The notes beneath the pieces were generated by a model. That model was not told the DNA's origin. It saw only the letters and a list, made by a program, of their open reading frames with translations, and ran no database searches. A DNA stretch of 64,000 nucleotides from Plantago ovata (lineage: Eukaryota; Streptophyta; Magnoliopsida; Lamiales; Plantaginaceae): NCBI GenBank assembly GCA_028274465.1, contig CM051458.1:20475566-20539565 (forward strand), given 5' to 3'. The translations under genes were made by a program, and so were the position numbers. Positions 34,644 to 46,284 of the stretch are shown one piece after another (position 1 is the first letter of the stretch; the number at the start of each line of letters is the position of its first letter).

Positions 34644-37184
34644 TGTAACGGTACCGGTTTTGAAAACAAAATATTTTCTTGAAAAAGGAAATTCAAAAAT
34701 ACTTTAATAACAACGGTCGGCAATAAATGCCCAAATAATCTTTGACGCTAACAATAATAAATAATATCCAATGACAACTCAAGTTCAAATGCATAACGAA
34801 TGAAGACCATAAAAGTGTATCTTCTTATTTTGAAAAGAAACCTGTGACACCCCAGACCCTTCTCTCAGTCGCTGGCATCCTAGTCACGCACATCCTCAGC
34901 AGCATCTGGAAGGAAGGAATTTTGAAAAAAACAAAAGAGTGTGAGATAAAGGATCTCAGTGAGGTTCTAAACTAAAACAGAAAGTAATCGGTTTTAAAAA
35001 CAAAATCCTTTTCAGAAAAACGAGCAAACATAACAGAGCACATATAACAGATGAACAGAACAGAGACGTTGTAGACCGTTGGTGCAGCCCGCCTTATTGC
35101 TCCTACTCCCAGAATGCCCTTATAACTCCCTCCAGAGGATGCATAACTCCGGACAGAAACAGAAACCCCCGTGTACTTTGGGGAAACAGATCCTACGACC
35201 CTAATAGACCTCAGCGACTTCTGCCTCGCGCCTAAAAGGGAATAGACTAGGCCACGATCAAGCAAACCCGATAGTCCTCTACTACCCAAGCCTACCTAAC
35301 CATAACCTAATCGACCGGTCACACAGAAACAGAACAGATACAGAACAACAGATACAAATAGTTAACACCGAGAGGTGTTCCTGCAGAAAGGTCAGTACAG
35401 AACAGAGTAGCAATAACAGAAATGCAAAAAGTCATACTTAGGACTTATACTTTTACGCGGAAGCATACAGTAAACAGTAGATAGTAATAGGTACAAACAG
35501 TCACGTAGCCTTCCAGTTTTTCGCAAATAATAGGTTTAGGGGTGAACACTCACCTTAGCTTGCGAGTAAAAGACCTTCAACGAGAAATGAGCTTTATGGG
35601 TTTTCGGACAACGGAGAACCTAACAAGAAAGTACTTAACACAATTTAGAAGTCGAACGGATGGAAGGAAAAAGGTTGAAAAAGGAATGGTAAAGTCGGGG
35701 TTCGAACTCGGGACCTCTAAGTTAGTCAAGCAAGGACCTAACCAACTAGGCTAGCAAGTCAAGTCAATACTAACTTACAAAACAGAAACTAAGTTAAAAC
35801 ATTTTCAGAAACTCTTTCGATTTTCAGATTTTGGAAATTACCAAAATACCCTCAGGTGGTAAATTGCAAGAAAAACCCTTTTCGAAAACAGACAGAACCA
35901 ACAAACCAGAAGTTTCTAACACTTAACAGTCTTCTCAGAACAACGAGGTTTACGATAAAAGCCTACGGTCAGTCAACTACGGTCAACGGTAAAACTGCAA
36001 AAAGGTCCTTTAGGTTTTAGGTTTCCCAAATCAGTCCACAAAGTTCAAAACAATATCAACAGAGTCCAATTCAATCCTTTTCATACTCAACAGCAAACTA
36101 GGGTCAACAAACGAGGTCAAACAAGTCACAAGTCCAACAACAGTAACAACAACTAACGAATCCTAAGTCCCGGTTCTCAGTTCGAATCAAACAAAGTCAG
36201 ATCGATCAAGGGTAAAATCGTCCAAGGTAAAAAGTCCAAACAAAAAAACGAGAATACGAGATTCGAATCAAGAGCAGCAGTATGAGAAACGATATTTACC
36301 TTCGAATCGAACTAAAAGGTTGAACAATCTGCAATTTGAATAAATCGAAAAGAAAAGGAATTAAACCAAGATTCGAATTGAATTCGTAAACAAAATAGAA
36401 TTCGAACCGGAGGGACAGAACAAGTTACCGATCGAACGGAATCAACGGACGGAAGGATCGACGGCGTCGATCGGGATGGCGATCGAACAGATCGGGAACA
36501 GCGGCGGCGAAACGTGGGATGGAACGGATTGATCGAATCGACCGAACGGCGGACGCGGTGGCGGCGGCGGAGCGCAAAACGGACGGCGACACAGACGAAC
36601 CGATCGACGCGGCGGCGGCGCGGCGATTGAACGGAGACGGCGGCGGGAATCGATGCAGCACGGCGAACGGAGCGGGTGAACAGGCGGTGAACGAAACAGA
36701 GGACGGCGGCGCGGCAATTGAACGAACAGCAGCGCGGCGGCCTGGCGAAACGGAGTCGACGGCGGCGGCGGCGGCGGCGGGATCGGTGATGATGATGATA
36801 ATGGCGGTGATCGGAACGGAAGGCACAAATCGATCTCTCTTCTTTCTCTTTTCTTTTCTTCTTTTCTGATCTTTCTTTCTTTCTTCTCTCTCTAGCGTTT
36901 GAGTGTTACGGCTGAGAAGTGAAGAGAGAATGGGGAAGACTAGGGTTAGGGTTTAGCAACTAATGGGCCGGTCAAAGGGCCTTTGACTGGGCTCACCCAT
37001 TGGGCCAAAAGGCCAACAGATCAGATAGAAAGTCCAGCTCGATAACGAAACGAAACGAACTAACTTACGCGAAAATAATTAATTAATTACCGAATAAATA
37101 ATTTACTCTGATAATTAATTAACTAAAATAAATAATTAATAATAAATAATTAAATAAATAATTAAAAAAAAACGGGGTGTTACA
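34644..37184 (-). repeat. Tekay 3' LTR
   Basis: 2541-bp LTR. It contains a tRNA-like box A/box B segment (35699-35753, minus strand) and a very GC-rich CGG-repeat zone (about 36440-36790). A long pyrimidine tract follows at about 36830-36890. Open frames in the CGG zone are composition artefacts. Confidence 0.92.
35699..35753 (-). promoter_or_regulatory. tRNA-like segment with box A and box B in the Tekay LTR
   Basis: On the minus strand TAGCCTAGTTGG (35753-35742) fits the pol III box A consensus fully. GTTCGAACC (35707-35699) fits box B. They are 34 bp apart. The T-stem and acceptor stem do not pair properly, so this is not a tRNA gene. The same pair occurs in the other two Tekay LTRs, at 43754-43808 and 63169-63233. 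Confidence 0.55.
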
Positions 37185-39832
37185 CTCTTCCCCCCTTAAA
37201 AGAATTTGGTCCCCAAATTCGCACCTGGAAAGTTGAAGAGCTCGGGATACTGCCGGCGCATGTCATCCTCGCTTTCCCAGGTTGCCTCCTCATACTGATG
37301 ATTCTCCACAGAACCTTTACTTGCTTGATTTGCCGATTACGGAGCTGTTGTACCTTCTGGTCGAGAATACGAACCGGTTGCTCCACATACGACAAATCCT
37401 CCTCAATGGTCACTTCCTCGGGTTGGATTACGTGCGACGGGCCCGATAATACTTCTTCAGTTGAGATACATGGAATACATTATGAATTCCAGTAATGTAG
37501 TGGGCAGTTGCAACCGATAAGCTACAATGCCAACCCTCTCAATGATCTCGTATGGACCCACATATCGCGGTTTCAGCTTAGCTCTACGACCATACGAACA
37601 ATCCCTTTCTCGGAGATAGCTTGAGAAAAGACAAAATCACCGACTTCGAACTCCAGATCTCGCCTACGATTATCGGCGTAACTCTTCTGTCGACTTTGAG
37701 CAGTCTCAATCGGTCCTCGATAAGTCTAATCTTTTCCAAGGTTTCTTGTATCATCTCGTTGAGAGTCCTCTCTCCAGCTACTGGTGTGAAACTCGGTCCT
37801 CCAAGTCCCAATACAAGTGTGATCTACACTTCCGACCATACAGTGCCTCGAACGGTGCCATACCAATTGATGCTTGATAACTGTTGTTATAAGCATACTC
37901 CACTAATGGCAATGTTGTGCCCACTTCCCCTGGTGATCTAGCACACACAATCTCAGAAGATCTTCTAAAGTTTGAATGGTCCTTTCGGAGTGACATCTGT
38001 CTGCGGATGTGCTGCGGTACTAAAATTCAACTTAGTACCTAAGCCTTCATGTATTGCTTCCAAAATCTTGAGACAAACTTCGGATCTCTATCAGAGACAA
38101 TGCTCACTGGAGTACCATGAAGCCTAATTATCTATCGCGGTAGACTTCGGCTATTCTCGGATGTGTAGGTGGTTTTAACGGGTAGAAATGTGCCGATTTT
38201 GTCAATCTATCGACATAACCAACACTATCAAAACCACCCCTAGCTACCGGTAACCAGTCACAAAATCCATAGTGATCATCTCCCATTTCCCCACTGTGGA
38301 ATCTCGAGTGGCTGTAGTAAACCTCCCGGTTTCTGGTGCTCAGCCTTCACTTGCTGGCAGACCAAACAACTTTGCACAAACTGTGCAACATCTCGTTTCA
38401 TATAGGTCCACCAGTAAACCTTCTTCAAATCCTCGTACATCTTGTTTCCTCCAGGATGCATCGAATACTTAGACTTATAGCTTCCTCCCTCCAAAATTAT
38501 CGTCTAAGCTCTTCATCAGAAGGCACACACAATCTACCCTGAAACCTTAGGGCTCCATTCTCATCAATAGAAATTTCGCATTTCGAGGCTCAGTAATATG
38601 TGCCTTGATATCTTGAAGCTCTTCGTCATGCTCTTGAGCCTCAAGAATCTTTCCTGCCAACTCATACCTCAAAGTGATATTGGCGAACATACACGACAAT
38701 TTGGATACTTCGAGAAGACACGTGTACCCTACGACTTAAAGCATCAGCGACCACATTGGCCTTACCGGGATGGTATCGAATGGTACAGTGTAATCGCCCA
38801 GAAACCCATCCATCGTCGTTGTCTCATGTTCAACTCCTTTGGGTAAACACGTACTTCAAGCTCTTATGATCCGTGAGGATGGTGAACTCAGGACCATAAG
38901 ATAGTGTCTCCACTTTCCAACGCAAAGACTATAGCAGCTAGCTCAAGGTCATGGGTTGGGTAATTTCTTTCATATGGCTTCAGTTTTCTCGAAGCATATG
39001 CGATCACTTTTCTCGTTGCATCAGTACACAACCCAAACCTTCCTTTGAAGCATCAGTGTAGACGTAAAGTCGTTGGTTCCCTCGGGAAGAGCTAGTATCG
39101 GGGCGGTGGTCAGCCTCTTCTTCAGCTCCTCGAAGCTTTTCCTGACACTTGTCACTCCCATACGAACTAGGATTTTTCCCTGTTAAAGAGGAACAAGGGT
39201 CCGCTATCTTCTTCGAATATCCTTCACAAACGGCGATAGTAACCAGCCAAACCAAGAAAACTCCTCAACTTCAGTGACAGATTCGGGTCTCTTCCAATGA
39301 CTATCGACTCAATCTTCGACGGGTCAACCTCCAAACCTTCTCCAGAGATATGTGCCCTAAGAAGGCTAACCTATCTAGCCAAAATTCACACTTGCTGAAT
39401 TGGCATACAATTGTTTGTTCTGAAGAGTTTCCAAGACAAGTCGAAGATGTTTCTCATGATCTCTTCATATTTTGAGTAAACGAGAATGTCATCGATGAAA
39501 ACAACAACAAACGATCCAGATACGGCTGAAAAAACTCGGTGCATCAAATCCATGAACACATCCGGGGCATTCGTAAGGCCAAACGGCATCACTACGAACT
39601 CGTAATGACCGTACCTCGAATTCAGGGCAGTCTTAGGTATTCGCTTCCCTTACCCTAACTTGATAATAGCCTTGTCGCAGCTCAAGCTTTGAGTAAACCT
39701 TCGAACCTTTCCAACGGGTCGAAAAGTTCCTCATACGGGTAGGGGGTAACTTGTTTTCTTGACAGTGACTGATTCAAGCCTCGATAGTCGATGCACTCCG
39801 CATAGTACCATCCTTCTTCTTCACGAACAGGA
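37180..39832 (-). pseudogene. Tekay pol 3' part: reverse transcriptase end, RNase H, integrase, chromodomain
   Basis: On the minus strand: [20 protein letters not shown] and [10 protein letters not shown] of reverse transcriptase (about 39592-39470), [15 protein letters not shown] of RNase H (about 39070), WWTYMKRDVAQFVQSCLVCQ of the integrase zinc region (about 38410), [19 protein letters not shown] (about 37870). Last comes a C-terminal chromodomain-like stretch (about 37413-37190) just before the purine tract. Such chromodomains direct chromovirus insertion to marked chromatin. It is a fossil with several breaks and a scaffold gap. Confidence 0.88.
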
Positions 39833-39932
39833 NNNNNNNNNNNNNNNNNNNNNNNNNNNNNNNNNNNNNNNNNNNNNNNNNNNNNNNNNNNNNNNNNNNN
39901 NNNNNNNNNNNNNNNNNNNNNNNNNNNNNNNN
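39833..39932. other. Scaffold gap, 100 N, inside Tekay reverse transcriptase
   Basis: Fixed-length gap between a FKGVYP-like and a LFVKKKDGT-like segment of the reverse transcriptase N-terminal part. In this family these two segments are usually further apart than 100 bases encode, so the gap is probably undersized. Confidence 0.97.
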
Positions 39933-40226
39933 GGGATAAACACCCTTGAACTCCTTAACCACCCTGACTTCCTCGATTTTGGTTGATCCTTGGGTTTATT
40001 GATCAGATACGCCAAAAAGCAGGTGGCACCCTTCACGTTACAGCCTCCTAGCTTCCATGGCAGACAGTAGAAACTTCTCATCCTTTTCTATCTCCTTTCC
40101 ATACGACTTTCTCCTCTTCAGGTTTTCCCAGGGATATAGCCTTGGTTCGACAATCCCGTTGAGCGTAGTGCTCGGACAGCCAATCCATACCCAGAATAAC
40201 ATCGTAGGTTGATAGAGGTAGAAATA

Positions 40227-41621
40227 TTAGGTCAGTAGGGAAGTTCTTCCTAGGATGGAAAACTCACATCGCTCGACGAACTTCTTAGTGACTAGACTAG
40301 CTCCCAAAGGCGTACATACTTCTAAAGCGTAGGGTAGTACTTTGTATGGTACAACGAGTGATTCAGCAAATACTTCAGCAATAAATGAATGCGTAGCACC
40401 AGGATCAAATAAAGCTTTAGAAGAAGTTTGAGCGATCAGTAGCGTACCTTCAACCACATTTGCGGTGTCAGGAACTTCATGACCGCCTATGCTGAAAACT
40501 CGGGGCTTCGCCATAGTACCCTTTCCATCATTTCTCGGAGCATAGTCTCCTGGCCTTTCTCCCTTGACAATGGCATGTCGGTTCGGACAGTGGCTAATCT
40601 TGTGATCCTTACTCCCACAAGCCAAGCATAAGCCCTGTCTTTTCCAGCAGTTGTGCTCATCGTGGTTGACTCCTCCACAGTAGTTGCAGTTCTTCCTTGC
40701 CTGGGATGACTGCCCAGACCCTCCAGTAGTGTTGCGAGAGCGGTTGTCATGCTGAGTACGGGAATACTTCGCCGGTGTTGCCTGATATCCAGATTGATAT
40801 CCTCCTCGATTCTCCCGCTTATACCCAGATTGGCTTCCTCCTCCATGACTCCCAGAAGAACTAGAGTAGCTCTTCTTGCTCGAGTATGGCTTATCAACCA
40901 TCTTAATCTCCTTGAGACCACTCTCTACCTCGGAGGCGAGTTCGACAGCCTTGAGATAGGTAGGCATATTGGTCCCAAATTGACTGTACCAGATCTCAGA
41001 GTTGAGTCCCTTCACAAAGTGACGAACCTTCTCTCGTTCATCATCCTGGAAATGCGGCACGTATTTCAGTAACCGGGTAAACTCCGAGTCATAGTCGGCA
41101 ACATCCATGTTTCCTTGCACCAAAGCTTGAAATTCGCCTCTCCGGTTCTCGCGAACCAGGCGAGGCACGTACTTGTCCATGAAGTCCTTGGTGAAATTCT
41201 CCCAGGTACGAGCAACTCCCTCTTGCCTCCATCTCGCATTCACGGTTCTCCACCAGTTCCTGGCGGCTCCCACGAACTGGAAAGCAGCAAGCTCGATCTT
41301 CCTCTCGTCCGGATAGTGCAGGATCGAGAATAAGTTCTCCATGCCTTCGATCCAGAGCTCAGCCTTACGGGCATCTGGTGTTCCCTCGAACCTCTCAGGA
41401 TGGAATCGAGTGAATCGTTCCGCAGCTTGATCGATGGTCTGGATCGGCGGAGGCTGAACAGGTGGTGTTGGTGCTCCAGCGCGGCGAATGGTTTCGCTGA
41501 AATTCCCCAGAGCAGCGATGATACGGTCCACTTGGTCTCCATTTTCAGCGTGCTGATCGTCCCCACTTCCATTGTTGCTGGCACCACGAGTGTTTCTGCG
41601 ACTCATTCTAACAAAGGGCAC
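40227..41621 (-). CDS. Tekay gag with zinc knuckles and start of protease
   Basis: An open frame of 464 codons in the Tekay element. The N-terminal part is polar, then comes the retrotransposon gag domain (RFHPERFEGTPDARKAELWI at about residues 90-112, then WWRTVNARW and FTRLLKYVP). A Gly/Ser/Tyr-rich linker follows, then two knuckles beginning CNYC and CLAC (about residues 314-350). An aspartic protease-like start with DPGATHSF follows. Gag forms the particle that carries the element RNA. The probable initiator is the Met at residue 6 (MSRRNTR). This is the best-preserved part of the element. Confidence 0.9.
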   Translation of the reverse strand: MPFVRMSRRNTRGASNNGSGDDQHAENGDQVDRIIAALGNFSETIRRAGAPTPPVQPPPIQTIDQAAERFTRFHPERFEGTPDARKAELWIEGMENLFSILHYPDERKIELAAFQFVGAARNWWRTVNARWRQEGVARTWENFTKDFMDKYVPRLVRENRRGEFQALVQGNMDVADYDSEFTRLLKYVPHFQDDEREKVRHFVKGLNSEIWYSQFGTNMPTYLKAVELASEVESGLKEIKMVDKPYSSKKSYSSSSGSHGGGSQSGYKRENRGGYQSGYQATPAKYSRTQHDNRSRNTTGGSGQSSQARKNCNYCGGVNHDEHNCWKRQGLCLACGSKDHKISHCPNRHAIVKGERPGDYAPRNDGKGTMAKPRVFSIGGHEVPDTANVVEGTLLIAQTSSKALFDPGATHSFIAEVFAESLVVPYKVLPYALEVCTPLGASLVTKKFVERCEFSILGRTSLLT

Positions 41622-41977
41622 TACTTAGCAGTTGATTTAACAACCTCGAATCTCTAACTTAGAGAAGAGCAGAAAAACAAAGAACTAAGGCCAGTACTTA
41701 ATCTTCTACAACAGGTATAAACTGAGCAGTGAAGAAGAAAACATGCCTTGAACTTTAAAACAAAGAACAAAAACAAGAAAACAACGAAGTCTCAAAACAG
41801 TCAAGCATGCAATAAAACAAAAGAAAAACGGTCTCAACTCGTCTTAGCGAGGAAAACAGAAAACCACAGAGTCAAATAAACGGAAAAGCATAAGCAGTCT
41901 CAGTCGGCTGAACTAAAAGGAAAAACTCGTTTGGCAGAAACAAAGAAGTTCGGTACGAGCTCGAAAAGGCAACTATC

Positions 41978-42442
41978 CTAATAAGCGTCCTCGCTATCAT
42001 CCTCGGAACGTCCCTCGGGCACGTGAGCATCTCCTCCTTCTCCCTCAGAGGAGTCCTCCTCGGGATCTTCTTCGGATTCTTCTTCGTCTTCACTCTTTCC
42101 TCTATGGGATGGTCCGCAACCCTCGGGGAACGTCCTCCGAGCCTTCCTCCTGCGAATCCGGTTGCCAACATTGGACGCGGTTAACGTAACAAAGCCAGAG
42201 TGCTCCTTTGCGGCGCGTAAGGCCGTCTTCAGAAATCCGATCTCTGGTTCCTTCGTTGCTATCACATCTCGAAGCTTAAAGTTCTCCAGCCAGTAGTGAT
42301 CACGTTCATGCACGACTCTATCCATCACGAATCCAGGGTAAACGCCAACAACAGGAACAGAGGTATACGGGTTAAATTCTCCTTCGACTAGACGATAACG
42401 AATAACCCTCTTCTCAGAACTCATACCTATCTGTAAGTACAC
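41978..42442 (-). CDS. Extra ORF between Tekay 5' LTR and gag, acidic tail, function unknown
   Basis: An open frame of 154 codons, or 149 from the second Met (MSSEKRVIRY). It lies between the primer-binding site (42685-42696) and the gag start near 41606, in the same orientation as gag. The first two thirds are mixed and partly helical (VHERDHYWLENFKLRDVI, then EIGFLKTALRAAKEHSG). A basic patch follows (RIRRRKARR), then a Glu/Asp/Ser-rich tail (EDEEESEEDPEED and onwards). I do not recognise the family. Its position is that of an additional ORF upstream of gag. A nucleic-acid- or chromatin-binding role would fit the basic-acidic layout but is only a guess. Confidence 0.6.
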   Translation of the reverse strand: MYLQIGMSSEKRVIRYRLVEGEFNPYTSVPVVGVYPGFVMDRVVHERDHYWLENFKLRDVIATKEPEIGFLKTALRAAKEHSGFVTLTASNVGNRIRRRKARRTFPEGCGPSHRGKSEDEEESEEDPEEDSSEGEGGDAHVPEGRSEDDSEDAY

Positions 42443-42698
42443 CCGTAGTTAACTAGTTAATAACTTCGTCAGAACCAAACATCCACGGAAGATCAACAGT
42501 CTCAGAACGGGTCAGAGGTAGTCAGAAACAGAACAGAGAAGATGAAGAAACGGTTCAAGGTTAGTACGTAAGACTCGAATCAGAAAAACAACAGAAAATA
42601 CAAGACCTAACCAGCGACTCGGACCCTCACACACACTCCAAAGGTCAAAAGATCCTATCCTAGCAAGCTCGAGTTTGAACTCAAGCTCTGATACCAAC

Positions 42699-45255
42699 TG
42701 TAACGGTACCGGTTTTGAAAACAAAATATTTTCTTGAAAAAGGAAATTCGAAAATACTTTAATAACAACGGTCGGCAATAAATGCCCAAAATAATCTTTG
42801 ACGCTAACAATAATAAATAATATCCAATGACAACTCAAGTTCAAATGCATAACGAATGAAGACCATAAAAGTGTATCTTCTTATTTTGAAAAGAAACCCG
42901 TGACACCCCAGACCCTTCTCTCAGTCGCTGGCATCCTAGTCACGCACATCCTCAGCAGCATCTGGAAGGAAGGAATTTGAAAAAAACAAAAGAGTGTGAG
43001 ATAAAGGATCTCAGTGAGGTTCTAAACTAAAACAGAAAGTAATCGGTTTTAAAAACAAAATCCTTTTCAGAAAAACGAGCAAACATAACAGAGCACATAT
43101 AACAGATTAACAGAACAGAGACGTTGTAGACCGTTGGTGCAGCCCGCCTTATTGCTCCTACTCCCAGAATGCCCTTATAACTCCCTCCAGAGGATGCATA
43201 ACTCCGGACAGAAACAGAAACCCCCGTGTACTTTGGGGAAACAGATCCTACGACCCTAATAGACCTCAGCGACTTCTGCCTCGCGCCTAAAAGGGAATAG
43301 ACTAGGCCACGATCAAGCAAACCCGATAGTCCTCTACTACCCAAGCCTACCTAACCATAACCTAATCGACCGGTCACACAGAAACAGAACAGATACAGAA
43401 CAACAGATACAAATAGTTAACACCGAGAGGTGTTCCTGCAGAAAGGTCAGTACAGAACAGAGTAGCAATAACAGAAATGCAAAAAGTCATACTTAGGACT
43501 TATACTTTTACGCGGAAGCATACAGTAAACAGTAAATAGTAATAGGTACAAACAGTCACGTAGCCTTCCAGTTTTTCGCAAATAATAGGTTTAGGGGTGA
43601 ACACTCACCTTAGCTTGCGAGTAAAAGACCTTCAACGAGAAATGAGCTTTATGGGTTTTCGGACAACGGAGAACCTAATAAGAAAGTACTTAACACAATT
43701 TAGAAGTCGAACGGACGGAAGGAAAAAGGTTGAAAAAGGAATGGTAAAGTCGGGGTTCGAACTCGGGACCTCTAAGTTAGTCAAGCAAGGACCTAACCAA
43801 CTAGGCTAGCAAGTCAAGTCAATACTAACTTACAAAACAGAAACTAAGTTAAAACATTTTCAGAAACTCTTTCGATTTTCAGATTCTGGAAATTACCAAA
43901 TACCCTCAGGTGGTAAATTGCAAGAAAAACCCTTTTCGAAAACAGACAGAACCAACAAACCAGAAGTTTCTAACACTTAACAGTCTTCTCAGAACAACGA
44001 GGTTTACGATAAAAGCCTACGGTCAGTCAACTACGGTCAACGGTAAAACTGCAAAAAGGTCCTTTAGGTTTTAGGTTTCCCAAATCAGTCCACAAAGTTC
44101 AAAACAATATCAACAGAGTCCAATTCAATCCTTTTCATACTCAACAGCAAACTAGGGTCAACAAACGAGGTCAAACAAGTCACAAGTCCAACAACAGTAA
44201 CAACAACTAACGAATCCTAAGTCCCGGTTCTCAGTTCGAATCAAACAAAGTCAGATCGATCAAGGGTAAAATCGTCCAAGGTAAAAAGTCCAAACAAAAA
44301 AACGAGAATACGAGATTCGAATCAAGAGCAGCAGTATGAGAAACGATATTTACCTTCGAATCGAACTAAAAGGTTGAACAATCTGCAATTTGAATAAATC
44401 GAAAAGAAAAAGGAATTAAACCAAGATTCGAATTGAATTCGTAAACAAAATAGAATTCGAACCGGAGGGACAGAACAAGTTACCGATCGAACGGAATCAA
44501 CGGACGGAAGGATCGACGGCGTCGATCGGGATGGCGATCGAACAGATCGGGAACAGCGGCGGCGAAACGTGGGATGGAACGGATCGATCGAATCGACCGA
44601 ACGGCGGACGCGGTGGCGGTGGCGGAGCACAAAACGGACGGCGACACAGACGAACCGATCGACGCGGCGGTGGCGCGACGATTGAACGGAGACGGCGGCG
44701 GGAATCGATGCGGCGCGGCGAACGGAGCGGGTGAACAGGCGGTGAACGGAAACAGAGGACGGCGGCGCGTGGCAATTGAACGAACAGCAGCGCGGTGGCC
44801 TGGCGGAACGGAGTCGATGGCGGCAGCGGCGGCGGCGGGATGCGGTGATGGTGATGATAATGGCGGTGATCGGAACGGAAGGCACAGATCAATCTCTCTT
44901 TCTTTCTCTTTTCTTTTCTTTCTTTTCTGATCTTTCTTTCTTTCTTTCTCTCTAGCGTTTGAGTGTTACGGCTGAGAAGTAAAGAGAGAATGGGGAAGAC
45001 TAGGGTTAGGGTTTAGCAACTAATGGGCCGGTCAAATGGGCCTTTGACTGGGCTCACCCATGGCCAAAAGGCCAACAGATCAGATAGAAAGTCCAGCTCG
45101 ATAACGAAACGAAACGAACTAACTTACGCGAAAATAATTAATTAATTACCGAATAAATAATTTACTCTGATAATTAATTAACTAAAATAAATAATTAAAT
45201 AATAAAATAATAATTAAATAATTAAATAAATAATTAAAAAAAACGGGGTGTTACA
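42699..45255 (-). repeat. Tekay 5' LTR
   Basis: 2557-bp LTR, nearly identical to 34644-37184. It contains the second copy of the tRNA-like segment (43754-43808) and of the CGG-rich zone (about 44510-44850). The primer-binding site adjoins its low-coordinate end. Confidence 0.92.
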
Positions 45256-45405
45256 CCCATCTCTCAAGTAGAGTCTTAAGCTATTCACCACTTCCTGAAT
45301 GGCAGGACGAGGGTGGTCTAGAACAGATGACACTCAAGACAAAAAGATAAAAACACGATTACGAACATTACAAAAATGGAAAAGACTCAACACTTTGCTA
45401 AACTG

Positions 45406-45540
45406 CTATTTGGCTTTCTTTTTTGGACCCTTCTTTGCTTTTTTTTTGGGGTCTTTTCTTTTTTTCTTTCCAGATTCCTTTTTCTTTTTCTCTTTTTTCC
45501 TGGAATTTTTTCTTTCTTTTTTTTCGATTTTTTTAGCCAT
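45406..45540 (-). CDS. Small lysine-rich ORF in the Athila-like element, 44 aa
   Basis: An open frame from ATG (45540) to TAG (45406). It starts MAKKIEKKERKNSRKK and ends KKGPKKKAK, and more than half of the residues are Lys or Arg. There is a GPKKKAK histone-H1-like feel, but low-complexity A-rich DNA gives the same reading by chance. It lies in the 3' part of the element, 150 bp from the Tekay LTR. Coding status is uncertain. Confidence 0.3.
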   Translation of the reverse strand: MAKKIEKKERKNSRKKEKKKKESGKKKRKDPKKKAKKGPKKKAK

Positions 45541-46284
45541 CAGTAGCATAACAAAAAGAGAAACAAAATGACTCACACGACTTCCCCAAACCTATTCGAA
45601 AGAATAGGTTGGAACACAAAATTCACGGAAAAATAAACTCACGATACGAAAATGAAAAACAGAAACAAGTCTAATGATGGTGCAACCCCCTCCCCAAACC
45701 TATTCGGAAGAATAGGTTATAAACAAAGGATCACACGACCTCACACTACCTCCTTCCTAGGCATTTATCAATCTCAAAGCATGGTGAAGACTTGTTGCCT
45801 CTTAGGTACATAATTACTCGGGAAACAACCATAAGACTCTAACATGCATCATCCTATTATAAAGGCCTTCGTGAACCGCAGTAGAGAAAACAACACTAAG
45901 TGATGTCGAGACTACCAAGCTCAACTAAGTGCAATACATAAATGTGACAAGCCAAGCGAGAAAAACCTCAAACAAATTCATAGAGATGAAGCATACGATT
46001 AACGACATAGTTAGTTGATCTACCCAATAAAAAAGTTCAAAAAATTCGGCAATAAACTCCATATAAAACATGGAAGACTATCTTAGGATGAATGCAGCCT
46101 AAAAAATCTAAGAAAGCAGTAAACGTGCAAAAGAAAATGCAAACAAAGAACATGCGAGGTACTATACTCAGCCTACCAATGTCAAGCTCCAAACTAACAA
46201 CATCAAATCACTTAAATCCCATCCCCCCTCATGAAATTAACGCTAGTCCCTAGCAGTAAGAAAATGAGGAAATAAGATGTGATA

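Larger units (their letters stand above)
34644..45255 (-). mobile_element. Tekay (Del)-type chromovirus, Ty3/gypsy, nearly entire
   Basis: LTRs 34644-37184 (2541 bp) and 42699-45255 (2557 bp) start TGTAACGGTACCGG and end CGGGGTGTTACA on the plus strand, at about 98% identity by eye, so insertion is recent. The primer-binding site TGGTATCAGAGC is on the minus strand at 42685-42696. The purine tract AAGGGGGGAAGAG lies beside 37185. Internal order on the minus strand: upstream ORF, gag-protease, reverse transcriptase, RNase H, integrase, chromodomain. No matching target duplication is seen (TCCTT left, CCCAT right). A 100-N gap interrupts pol, and pol is broken several times. Confidence 0.92.

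Noticed and set aside
35690-35760. A tRNA gene in the Tekay LTR
   Set aside because: Box A and B are present but T-stem and acceptor stem do not pair; tRNA-like only.
36425-36869. Long open frames rich in Ala, Arg, Pro and Ser in the Tekay LTR (also 44322-44930)
   Set aside because: They occur in several frames on both strands because of CGG-repeat composition; no domain.
40749-41333. Plus-strand frames opposite Tekay gag
   Set aside because: Antisense shadows of a clear gag frame.
34639-45260. TCCTT/CCCAT as the Tekay target duplication
   Set aside because: Only three of five bases agree, which is not better than chance.
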